The translations under genes were made by a program, and so were the position numbers. Shown here one piece after another: positions 26,328 to 35,678 of a stretch of DNA of 64,000 bases. The stretch's first letter is position 1, and each line of letters starts with the position of its first letter. Below the pieces are notes generated by a model that was not told the DNA's origin, did not search any database, and was given only the letters and a program-made list of their open reading frames with translations. Source of the DNA: Haloplanus sp. CK5-1 (GTDB lineage Archaea > Halobacteriota > Halobacteria > Halobacteriales > Haloferacaceae); NCBI RefSeq assembly GCF_037201915.1, contig NZ_CP147505.1:1240001-1304000 (forward strand), in the 5' to 3' direction.

Positions 26328-27641
26328 TCACCCACCCCCGCCCGTCGTCTCCGCTACCCGGTTCGGTTCGTCGGAGGGGTGCGCGATCCGCCACCGGAGC
26401 ACGAGGACGACCGCCGTGCCGACGAGGACGAACCCGCCGGCGGTGACGAAGGCGGCGCGGTAGCCCGTCGCCGCGATCCAGCCGCCGAGGATCCCGCCGA
26501 TCCCACTCGCCACCGACGAGAGCGCGCTGTACACCCCCAGCGCCTCGCCACGGACGATGGCCGGCGAGAGGCGAGTGACGAGCATCCCCGACGTGACGGC
26601 AACCACTGCCCACGCGAGGCCGATCACGCCGAACACGATGACCGTCGGGGCGAGTACTCCGCCGACTGCGACGACGGCCGGGAACGCGATACCCCTGACT
26701 GCAAGGCCGATGGCGTGGAGCGTCGTCGCCCCGTAGCGCGCGCTCAGGGTCGCCGTCGCGCCGAAGAAGACGGCCGCCGCGACGTTGAGTGCGAGGTAGA
26801 GTCCGAACACGCCGTCCGAGCCCATCCCCACGCCCGCGAGGTAGGCAGGGAGCGGGGCGAAGAAGGCTCCGAACCCGGTGAACGCGAGGACGACGGCGAG
26901 AAAGAAGACGGCGAGTTCGGGTGTGAATCGGCGGGTGAGGCGGCGCGGGTGCAGCCCTCGGACGTCGACCCGGCGGGGGGTAAAGGGGAAACTCGAGCCA
27001 CGGATTCCGAACCGGGTCGCGCCGCGGATCGCTCGCCTGAGCCGCTGCGGTGCCGGGGCGGATCCGGTGGGGGGATCGGCCGGCAGCGATCGCGCGGCGA
27101 CGCCGCCGCCGATCCCTGCGCCCGTCGCACAGACCAGAGAGACGACCCGCTGGGTGGTCCGCGGATCGAGGCCGATCAGTCGCTCCCCGGCGACGATCAC
27201 CAAGAAGCCAACGAGGAGGCCGAGCGCCCAGCCGATACCCTGGTACCGGTTGAGGGCGGCGATTCGGTCGCTCCACTCGGGTTCGGGCACGTCGACCACC
27301 GCGAGGAGAGTCAGGACGGGCAGCGCCGCCGCGAAAGCGAGCCAGACCGCCGCGTTCGCGGCGATCACGATCGGGATCGACTCGACCGCCGAGACGACGA
27401 CCATCGAGACGGCCACGACCCCGATGGCTAGAAGGACGTACCGCCGCCGCCGGCCGGTTCGGTCGGACAGCCAGCCGACGCCGAGTGCACCCGATGCGCC
27501 GGCGACGGCGGCGACGGCTGCGAGGATGCCGAGCGTCACGGGACCACCACCGAGTTCGACGACGTACAGGGGGACGATCAGCGAGGCTCCGCCGAGCCCC
27601 ATCGATGCGAGCCCCCACGCGTAGAGCCACCGGTCGGACAC
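26328..27641 (-). CDS. Major facilitator superfamily transporter
   Basis: A 12-segment membrane transporter of about 437 residues. Family marks are WLSDRTGRRRRYVLLAIG after the second helix (the MFS G-x-x-x-D-R-x-G-R-R motif) and a central cytoplasmic loop rich in Arg/Pro. The start is unsure: GTG 27641 leaves space for divergent promoters, while GTG 27698 would add 19 residues. The substrate is unknown; drug efflux or sugar export are possible. It is followed at 4 bp by the channel gene. Confidence 0.85.
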   Translation of the reverse strand: MSDRWLYAWGLASMGLGGASLIVPLYVVELGGGPVTLGILAAVAAVAGASGALGVGWLSDRTGRRRRYVLLAIGVVAVSMVVVSAVESIPIVIAANAAVWLAFAAALPVLTLLAVVDVPEPEWSDRIAALNRYQGIGWALGLLVGFLVIVAGERLIGLDPRTTQRVVSLVCATGAGIGGGVAARSLPADPPTGSAPAPQRLRRAIRGATRFGIRGSSFPFTPRRVDVRGLHPRRLTRRFTPELAVFFLAVVLAFTGFGAFFAPLPAYLAGVGMGSDGVFGLYLALNVAAAVFFGATATLSARYGATTLHAIGLAVRGIAFPAVVAVGGVLAPTVIVFGVIGLAWAVVAVTSGMLVTRLSPAIVRGEALGVYSALSSVASGIGGILGGWIAATGYRAAFVTAGGFVLVGTAVVLVLRWRIAHPSDEPNRVAETTGGGG

Positions 27642-27729
27642 GCCCGCCTCTACCGACCGCCGGTACTTGTGCGATTCGACCGGCGACTGTGGGGACACGC
27701 CTTTGTCGTCGGCCCGCGACGACCCCGTC

Positions 27730-28737
27730 GTGCTCGGACCTGCCGTGTGGCTCGGACTCGCAGTCGTCTCGACGGCGGTCATCTGGGCCGGGAGCACCCG
27801 CCTCGAACGCTCAGCCGGCCGACTCAGCAGACGGTACGGCCTTCCGGCGGCCGTCCACGGGGCCGTCGTCGTCGCCGTCGGGTCGAGTTTTCCGGAGCTC
27901 AGTTCGGTAGTCGTCAGCACGCTCCTCCACGGCGAGTTCTCGCTCGGTGTCGGCGCAATCGTCGGGAGCGCCATCTTCAACCTCCTCGTGATCCCCGCCG
28001 TCGCTGCCCTCGCGAGCGAGGAACTCGAGGCGACCCGCGACGTGGTCCACAAGGACGCTCAGTTCTACATCATCAGTGTCCTCGTCCTCTTCATCACCTT
28101 CGCGCTCGGCGCGACGTACGTCCCCGGTGGCACCACCGAAGCGGCGATTCTCACCCCGGCGCTCGTTCTCCTCCCCCTCCTCACCTACGGAGTCTACGTC
28201 TTCCTGCAGTATCAGGACACTCGTGACTACGCCTCCCCGTCGCCGACCGGCATCGACGCCCGCCGGGAGTGGGCGACCCTCGCCCTCGCACTCGGACTCA
28301 TCTCCGTCGGCGTCGAGGGAATCGTCAGGGCCGCGCTGGGCTTTGGCGCGTACTTCGACACCCCCGCCTTCCTCTGGGGTGTGACCATCATCGCCGCCGC
28401 CACCAGCCTCCCGGACGCGTTCGTCAGCGTCCGCGCCGCCCGCGACGACGAGGACGTGACCAGCCTCACGAACGTCCTCGGGAGCAACACGTTCAACCTC
28501 CTCGTCGCCATCCCGGTCGGCGTCCTCCTCGCGGGGTCGGCTACCGTCGACTTCCTCGTCGCCGTCCCGATGATGGGCTTTCTCGCCGTCGCGACGCTCG
28601 TGTTCATCGTCTTCACCCGCACCCGACTCGAACTCTCGATCGTCGAGGCGTACGCCCTCCTCGGGCTGTACGCCCTCTTTCTGGGGTGGATGGTCCTCGA
28701 AACCGTCGGTGTCGTCGACCTCGTTCGCGGCCTCTGA
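27730..28737 (+). CDS. Sodium/calcium exchanger family protein (CaCA)
   Basis: A 335-residue antiporter with two inverted halves. Each alpha-repeat is visible: VAVGSSFPELSSVVVSTLLHGEFSLGVGAIVGSAIFNLLV in the N-half (cited in part) and AAATSLPDAFVSVRAA then LGSNTFNLLVAIPVG in the C-half. The G-S-x-x-F-N signature supports Na+(H+)/Ca2+ exchange in the cytoplasmic membrane. I use GTG 27730 so that it does not overlap the divergent MFS gene; the frame is open from 27667. Confidence 0.88.
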   Translation: MLGPAVWLGLAVVSTAVIWAGSTRLERSAGRLSRRYGLPAAVHGAVVVAVGSSFPELSSVVVSTLLHGEFSLGVGAIVGSAIFNLLVIPAVAALASEELEATRDVVHKDAQFYIISVLVLFITFALGATYVPGGTTEAAILTPALVLLPLLTYGVYVFLQYQDTRDYASPSPTGIDARREWATLALALGLISVGVEGIVRAALGFGAYFDTPAFLWGVTIIAAATSLPDAFVSVRAARDDEDVTSLTNVLGSNTFNLLVAIPVGVLLAGSATVDFLVAVPMMGFLAVATLVFIVFTRTRLELSIVEAYALLGLYALFLGWMVLETVGVVDLVRGL

Positions 28738-28771
28738 CCGTCACGACGACCCGGTGACGGACGGTGCTCTC

Positions 28772-30610
28772 TCAGTCCGACTCGCCGAGGTGTGTCTGTC
28801 GCCGCCCGAACAGCCGTTCGCGGATACTCCGGTGTCCCGGGCGTTCGGTGAGCAACACCGAGCAGTCGAGGTCGTCGATCACGTCGAGGCGCAGCGAATC
28901 GGCCACCACGCGGGTGAACAGTCCCCGCTCGACCGCGCCGATGACCACCAGCGAGTGGTCGGTCGCCTCCCTGGCGATGGCCGACTCGACGTCCCCCGAG
29001 TCGTCGACGACCAGTTCGGCGTCGTCGAGGCCGTAGTCGGTCGCCCACCGCTGGAGGAACTCCTCGCCGGCCGTTCGCTCGTTCGGGTCGTCGACGACGT
29101 GGAGGAGCGTACTCTCCGCCCCGGCGGTCACGCCGAGTGCGCGTGCGATTTCGGCCCCGAGCGCGCAGTCCGGTGAGTCGACCGTGGGGAGGAGCAGTCG
29201 GGACGGGTCGAGGTCCCGGTCCTGGAGCGCCAGGAAGTCACACGGCGGCGCGCCGCCCAGATCGGTCAGCGACCGGCCGCCACGACCGGCGGTCCACGAC
29301 CGGTCGTCGTCCCAACCGATCATCAGGAGGTCGGCGTTCTCGCGTTCGGCCACGTCGAATATCTCCTCGAACGAGCGGTGCGAGACGATGGTCGACGTTT
29401 CGACCTCGATGTCGTAGTCGCGGACGATCGACCGGATGTTGTCGAGTTTGCTGTCGGACTCGTCGATGATCCGCCTGTGCTGTCCGGAGCCGTACCCTCC
29501 CGTCCGCTGGTCCGGAACCTGCACGACGTGGACGGGGTGGACGACCGCCTCTTCGCGTTCGCCCGCGACGAGACAGGCGAGTTCGACCAGCCGCGTCTCG
29601 GTTCGGGGGTTCGAGATGGGGACGACGATCCGGTACGTACCGTTCTCGTCGGCCGTCCGGTCGCCCGTGTTGACCAGCGGGACGTACGATCGCCCGGCGA
29701 GACTCCCGAACAGCCACTCTCGGGAGGAGAGCTGCCGTTTCGCACCCTCGAACCGGGCGGATTCGAGGCGGTGCTCGGTCGTCTGGAAGTAGTTGACGAC
29801 CGTCACCAACACGACGCCCCCGACGGTGTTGCCGAGCAACACGGGGATGGCGAACTCGGTCAGGCCGACGACCACCGAGAGGTCGTCGACGAACACGAGA
29901 TACACCATCTCGGTGTACGAGACGACGATGTGAAACAGGTTGCCGAGCGGCACCGAGAGGAAGGCGAGATACACCACGACGATCCGGGAGATGGTGTCTC
30001 GGGCGGCGTACTCGACCCAGACGACGCCGGCGACGATCAGGCCGGCGAACGCGGCCTTGGCGAACAGCGTCCCGGGCGCAGTTTCGACCCCTTTTCGGCC
30101 GAGGTCGACCGCCGTCGCCGCCGTCTCGGGCGAGAAGATACCACCCCACGCCAGCGCGGCGGCCCCGACCGTCCCGCCCGCGAAGTTCCCGAGGAGGACG
30201 ACGATCCAGTTGCGCAACAGCGCCGGAACGCTCACGAGGCGTTCGAGCGTCAGCGCCACCGGTGGGAGCGTGTTCTCCGTGTACAACTGGTAGCCGCCGA
30301 TGATGATGTAGATGAACCCGAGTGGGTAGAGCAGCGCTCCCAGGATCGGGTGGCCGTCGGTCGACGCCGTCAGCGACGCGTACAACAGGAACGTGATGGT
30401 GATCGCGAAACCGGCCGCCAGCCCCGAAAAGAACAGTTCCCGGGGTCCTGCGGTGATCTCCTCGTCGGCCGCGGCGACGATCCGCTGGAACACCTCGTCC
30501 GTCGAGAACCGGTCGCGGACGACCTCGCCGACCGCCGGTGCGCCGCTTCGCGAGCGTTCGACCGCCTCGCGCACCGTCTCCTCCGGGTCCGGTGGGTCGT
30601 CCTCACTCAT
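28772..30610 (-). CDS. Formate/nitrite-type channel fused to two universal stress protein domains
   Basis: A 612-residue fusion. Residues about 35-310 form a six-helix formate/nitrite transporter (FNT) channel: AGPRELFFSGLAAGFAITI, LLGNFAGGTVGAAALAWGG, LGNLFHIVVSYTEMVYLVF and VLLGNTVGGVVLVTVVNYF. Residues about 340-480 and 490-600 are two USP-like alpha/beta domains; the second has VVIGAVERGLF, close to the ATP-binding G-x2-G-x9-G region. The pairing suggests a small-anion channel controlled by nucleotide or stress state. The frame is continuous through the junction, so the fusion is real in this sequence. Confidence 0.88.
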   Translation of the reverse strand: MSEDDPPDPEETVREAVERSRSGAPAVGEVVRDRFSTDEVFQRIVAAADEEITAGPRELFFSGLAAGFAITITFLLYASLTASTDGHPILGALLYPLGFIYIIIGGYQLYTENTLPPVALTLERLVSVPALLRNWIVVLLGNFAGGTVGAAALAWGGIFSPETAATAVDLGRKGVETAPGTLFAKAAFAGLIVAGVVWVEYAARDTISRIVVVYLAFLSVPLGNLFHIVVSYTEMVYLVFVDDLSVVVGLTEFAIPVLLGNTVGGVVLVTVVNYFQTTEHRLESARFEGAKRQLSSREWLFGSLAGRSYVPLVNTGDRTADENGTYRIVVPISNPRTETRLVELACLVAGEREEAVVHPVHVVQVPDQRTGGYGSGQHRRIIDESDSKLDNIRSIVRDYDIEVETSTIVSHRSFEEIFDVAERENADLLMIGWDDDRSWTAGRGGRSLTDLGGAPPCDFLALQDRDLDPSRLLLPTVDSPDCALGAEIARALGVTAGAESTLLHVVDDPNERTAGEEFLQRWATDYGLDDAELVVDDSGDVESAIAREATDHSLVVIGAVERGLFTRVVADSLRLDVIDDLDCSVLLTERPGHRSIRERLFGRRQTHLGESD

Positions 30611-30683
30611 TGGCCGGAGCGACCGACCGGAGCCACTAAGAGGTTGAGGTTTCAGCCGTTCCGGCGGGCCCCCACGCCCGGAG

Positions 30684-30689
30684 TTATAA
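30684..30689 (+). promoter_or_regulatory. TATA box of the cytochrome P450 gene
   Basis: TTATAA, 26-31 bp before the ATG at 30715, spaced for a leaderless transcript. No strong inverted repeat lies beside it. Confidence 0.55.
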
Positions 30690-30714
30690 CCGTCCGAATC
30701 GGCATGTAGTACGT

Positions 30715-32091
30715 ATGTCGGACGAGACGACAGCCGGGGGGGCGACGACGACGGACGCCGCTGCGCCGCTTCCGCCGTACCCCGACACCGTCGGGCATCC
30801 GCTCCTCCACACCGTCGGGTCGATGCGGGATGTGTTCGGCTTCCGCGACCGGGCGATGGCCGACCGCGACCTCGTCCGGATCAAACTCCTCGGCCCCGGC
30901 GACGTCTACCATCTGGGCCACCCGGACCACTTCGAGCGCGTCCTGTTGAACGACCGCGAGAACTTCCGCAAGTCCGACGACTTCCGCATCGCGTTCGAGG
31001 GCGGCCTCGTCGCAGTCGAGGGGGAGACGTGGCGGCGACAGCGCGAGACCCTCCAGCCGCTGTTCGCACGGGACAGCCTCGTCGACTACGCCGACGGCAT
31101 GGTCGAGGTGATCTGCCGTCGGAGCCGCCGCTGGGAGTCGGGCACCCGGATCGATCTCACCCACGAGACCAGCCAGTTGAGTCTCGACGTGCTGTTCGCG
31201 ACGCTGTTCGGCCGCGAACTCACCGTCGGCGGCGACGAGGAAATCCGGACGGCGGCCGACCACCTCCAACACTGGTTCGCCCCCACGTCGTACCCGCTCC
31301 CCACCTGGGTTCCGACGCCCGCACGCTGGCGGTTCAAGCGTGGCAAGCGACGGCTCCAGCGGGTCGCGACGGAACTGCTCGACGAGAAGGCCGACGACCC
31401 GCCGACGGATCCGACCGCCGCGGACGACCTCCTCTCCTTGCTCGTCGGCCTCCGTGAGGCCGGCGTCGAGAGCGAGGCCTTGAGCGACGAGCGCATCCGA
31501 GATCAGGTGGTGACGATGATCTTCGCGGGCCACGACACCACCTCGACCGCCATCGCCTTCGCATTCTACGCGCTGGCGACCCACCCCGACGTGCGCGACC
31601 GCTTCCACGCCGAAGTCGACGCCCTCGATTCGGTCGGGATCGACGCCCTCGATGCCCTCGAGGTGACCGAACGGATCGTCACCGAGGCGCTGCGGCTCTA
31701 CCCGCCGGTGTACACCATCCCTCGCGAGACGACGACCGACGTGACGGTCGACGGCTACCGGATTCCCGAGGGGTCGCCGACGTGGCTCACGGTCGATCAG
31801 GTCCACCGCGATCCGCGGTTCTACGACGACCCCGGGACGTTCCGCCCGGCGCGGTGGGACGGCGCCCTCCGCCAGCGTATCCCCGACTTCGCGTACGCGC
31901 CCTTCGGCGGCGGTCCTCGCCGCTGTATCGGCCGCCAGTTCGCGTTGATGGAGGCGAAACTGGCGCTGGCGGCCATCGGCCGCGAGTACCACCTCGCCTG
32001 GCCCGACGACGCCTCCGACGACGCGCCGATGATTCCCGGGATGACCGCGCGCATGGCTCCCGAGACGGCCTTCCGCGTCGTAGAGCGGTGA
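30715..32091 (+). CDS. Cytochrome P450 monooxygenase
   Basis: A 458-residue P450, cytoplasmic and without a membrane anchor. I-helix oxygen-binding motif FAGHDTTSTAIAF near residue 270; ExxR motif EALRLYPPVYTIPRET; heme loop FAYAPFGGGPRRCIGRQFA with the proximal Cys near residue 405. These are the complete set of catalytic motifs. Haloarchaea carry a small conserved P450 group (CYP174), and this one may belong to it; the substrate is unknown. Redox partners could be one of the ferredoxins in the window, but no adjacent reductase is seen. Confidence 0.94.
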   Translation: MSDETTAGGATTTDAAAPLPPYPDTVGHPLLHTVGSMRDVFGFRDRAMADRDLVRIKLLGPGDVYHLGHPDHFERVLLNDRENFRKSDDFRIAFEGGLVAVEGETWRRQRETLQPLFARDSLVDYADGMVEVICRRSRRWESGTRIDLTHETSQLSLDVLFATLFGRELTVGGDEEIRTAADHLQHWFAPTSYPLPTWVPTPARWRFKRGKRRLQRVATELLDEKADDPPTDPTAADDLLSLLVGLREAGVESEALSDERIRDQVVTMIFAGHDTTSTAIAFAFYALATHPDVRDRFHAEVDALDSVGIDALDALEVTERIVTEALRLYPPVYTIPRETTTDVTVDGYRIPEGSPTWLTVDQVHRDPRFYDDPGTFRPARWDGALRQRIPDFAYAPFGGGPRRCIGRQFALMEAKLALAAIGREYHLAWPDDASDDAPMIPGMTARMAPETAFRVVER

Positions 32092-32134
32092 AGCCGGCAC
32101 CCACATTTAACCCCGACGCCCCGCACGGACACGT

Positions 32135-32365
32135 ATGGCCAGAAGCCTGCGAGTGTCCGTCGCCGACGCCGTCCGGAACGCCGTCCCGTTCCTCGTCATC
32201 ACCGTCTTCTGGATCGCCGTCATGGTCGCCGTCTACGGGCTCTTTCTCGCGACGAAACCCACCGGAATCACCTACGACCCGTGGGTCCACGCGTTCGTCT
32301 TCGCCGTTCCCGGCGTCGGGTATCTGGGACAGATCCTCCAGCAAGCGCTCGTCGGGCGTGCGTGA
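32135..32365 (+). CDS. Small two-helix membrane protein, unknown
   Basis: A 76-residue protein with two membrane helices (VPFLVITVFWIAVMVAVYGLF and WVHAFVFAVPGVGYLGQIL) joined by a short polar loop. It lies 43 bp after the P450 on the same strand, so co-transcription is possible. No recognised motif. It is the last gene before the lower-GC accessory island. Confidence 0.6.
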   Translation: MARSLRVSVADAVRNAVPFLVITVFWIAVMVAVYGLFLATKPTGITYDPWVHAFVFAVPGVGYLGQILQQALVGRA

Positions 32366-35300
32366 CGCCCGCGACGGGGACGAGAGGCTCCGAAACGAGG
32401 GACTACCAGTCGGCTCACTGGACGTGATGTCAGGCGCTCTATAGACTGGAGCCGGATAATTCGGCGTATCAGTACCCAACATGCGGGACGAGTTCTTCTT
32501 CTATACTTCCGTGACATCCCGCATCGCACCGACCAATTTGTCGACCCGTCCCTCGCTAATTACGGGTGTGACTTTCGTTTCCCACTGCCGTTGCTCGCCA
32601 TCGACTGGAATCACTTCGGGGTACTGAATCGTTCCCTGCCGTTCCACGCACTCGCGGTACTGCGACTCGATTTCACTACCGATTTCGTCACCAACGGCTT
32701 CGGTGGGCGTTTTGCCGGCGATTTCGTCGTTCGAGCGCCCCGTCAACTCTTCATAGACCGCATTGACACGCTCGATGTAGAACTCGCGGTCCTCGGTCAC
32801 ATCAATGACGAACAGTGCATCTTGGGTGTTCTCGAACACGGTCTCGGCCAACTCCAGTCGTTGCTCGCGTTCGATACGCTCGGTGGTATCTTCTTGGAAT
32901 CCAACCCAATTGCTGACCTCACCGTCTTCGTCTCTGATCGGCGCAATCGTCACGTGATTCCAGAACACCGTTCCATCTTTCCGGTAGTCTCGAAGCACGG
33001 TCGACACTAGCTCTTCGTTGTCGATGGCGTCGCGTATCTCGGCAACTGGTTCGGGATCGGTCTCCGGGCCCTGCATGAATCGACAGTTTCGTCCGAGTAT
33101 TTCGGACTCTTCGTATCCGGTTAGTTCACAGAAGCGTTCGTTCGCGTATACCAGCGGGTTGTCCGGCTGATTCGGATCCGTGAGTACTATGCCGACCGGT
33201 GCTTTCTCCATCGCCTCCGTTTTTCGAGTCAGCTCCGCTTCACGGCCTTTGCGCTCGGTGATGTCCGTGACGATGCCGACCATCCGCTCGGTATCGTCGC
33301 CATCGTCGTACACTTCGCCCCGAGATTCGATCCAGATGTCCGTGTCGTTCTCGCACCGGATACGATACTCCGTCCGAAATCGACTCTCGGTTTCGGCGGC
33401 CCGTTCGACAGCAGCAGTGGCTCTCTCTCTGTCGTCAGGATGAATATACGCCGCGAACGCATCGAAGGTACCCTCGAACGTCCCTGGTTCGATCCCGACC
33501 AGTCGTTCCAGCGACTCGCTCCAGCGTACCTCGTCCGTCCCGATAGTCCAGCCCCAGACACCCGTGTCCGTTCCCTCTAGGGCGAGTTGGAGTCGTTGTG
33601 TGATCTCTTCGAGTTCCTGCTCGCGTTCGATCCGTTCGGAGACATCCCGGAAGATGCCGTAGATCACCGGGCCATCGGGGAGCGAGACCGTCGCAACACT
33701 GATATCGACGGGGACACGTTCCCCCTCGGTTGTTACAATAGTTGGCTGTGATCCATCGGGAAGCCGCCGCTTCGACTCACCAGATTCGACGTGTTCTTCG
33801 AAGAATTGCTGATAGAGTTCGGTCTGCTCCGAGGGATGGATCTCGGACTGATGGCTCCCGATGATTTCGTCACTCGACATTCCGAGCAACGTTTCGGCAG
33901 CTTCATTCACCTCGATGAATTCTCCCGTCTCAGCATCTGCAACGAACACGGGGTCGGGGGCCGCCTCAAGGAGGGTCTCGTACCGCTCTCTCACCATCGA
34001 GAGTTCCCGTTCACGCTCTTTTCGTTCCGTGATATTCCGCATCACTAGGACCAGTTGCGTGACTTCGCCATTCTGAGTGATGGGCGTTACTCGCACCTGC
34101 CAGATTCTCGACTCCTCATCTCCTGGCACCACTTGCTCGAATTCAACCGTTTCCTGCCCCGATACACACTCGTCGAACCGCGACTGTACGTCACGCCCGA
34201 CCTCGTCACCCAGCATTTCTCGGGGACTCAGTCCAGTAATATCGGCTCTGTCATATGGAGTGAGCGCTTCGAACGCTTCGTTGACGCGATTGAGCCGATA
34301 CTCCTGCTCGTCGACAACGTCTACGAGAACGAGTGCATCTTGGGCGTTCTGGAACACGGTCTCCGCTACTTCCAACTCCCGTTCGCGCTCTTTGCGCTCG
34401 GTAATATCCCGGCTAATGAAGAGGTGTTGACCGGGGATAATATCCGACGTCCCCGAATACTCGACACTTCTCTGGACGCCATCGGCACCGATTATCGTCG
34501 TTGTATCTCTCTGATCGCCGGTCTCTTGGAAGTCCTGCCACTCGGCATCGAACGCAAATTCGTCGGGGAAAAACTCCGTCAACGATCGGCCGAGTAGCTC
34601 GTTGTCTTCTACGCCGAATATCGAACTCGCTGCTTCGTTCGCGTCTACAATTCTGCCGTCGTCGTTGGCAATAACAATCGCATCGGACGCTTCTTCGAAA
34701 CTCGTTTTGTACTTGTCACGCGACCGTGTGAGCTCTGTCACCTGTCGTTGCGCGGTAACGTCGGGCTTCCGGGGGATCGCAACCGTCATCGTCGTCCCGT
34801 GGTCCGTGGTCTCCGGATCGATGGATCCGTCGTGGCTAGACACGATCCAGTAGGCCAACCAGAGTCCTAGGCCGGAGCCGTGGGTGAGTGGCGTCTCTAC
34901 CCCTGATTTGAGGACCTCGGCTTCGTGGTCGGGAAGCCCGGGTCCATTATCTTCAATCCGAATCTCGATACCGTTCGGAACCGTCTCGATCGCAACCGTG
35001 ACACTGGGATCGTCGCCACTGTGCTTGACAGCGTTCTCGATGAGTTCTTCGATGGCCCGATCGAAGTTCTGTAGCACGTTCCCCTGAATTTCGTCGTCGT
35101 ATTCGACGGTGATCGATGCTGCCGGGTATTCCCGGGTGATCTCCTCGGCAATATCCTCGATAAGGGTTCCAATCTCCGTGGACTGTCGTTCGGAGTTGGT
35201 GGTGATGACTTCTTCCAGTTCGCGGGCTTTCTGACTCAACTCGATCAAGCCGTCGATGTGGCTGAGAGCAGTTTCACCGACGGAATCGTTCTCCAGTTGC

Positions 35301-35673
35301 TTGGCCATGAGATCCGTATAGCCTCGAATGACGGAGATATCGTTGCGAAGATTGTGCCGTAGGACTCGGTGAAGAACCGTGGCGAGGTTGGTTTGATTCC
35401 TGAGTTCGCCCTCGATGAGCTCTTTTTCGAGTTCGCGTTCCAGCAACCGTGTCAGATGGTCAGCAAACTGCGTCTCAGCCTCGGTAAACGAGTCAGAACG
35501 GGGTTCATCCGCAGCAAAACAGACGGTTCCGTAGGGTTCTTCCTCGGTGATGAGTGGGATCCCGAGATACGTATGATGCCCGCTGCGTTCGAAGGCGGGA
35601 TCGTCGCCCCAGCCTTGGTTAGGTGCATCGTGGAGTGCGAAGGGGACGTCGTCTTCGATGGTCTCACGACAGT

Positions 35674-35678
35674 ACGTT
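35674..35678. repeat. 5-bp target-site duplication of the ISH3-family element (left copy)
   Basis: ACGTT, repeated at 37191-37195. Collapsing the copies restores the kinase frame. Confidence 0.9.
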
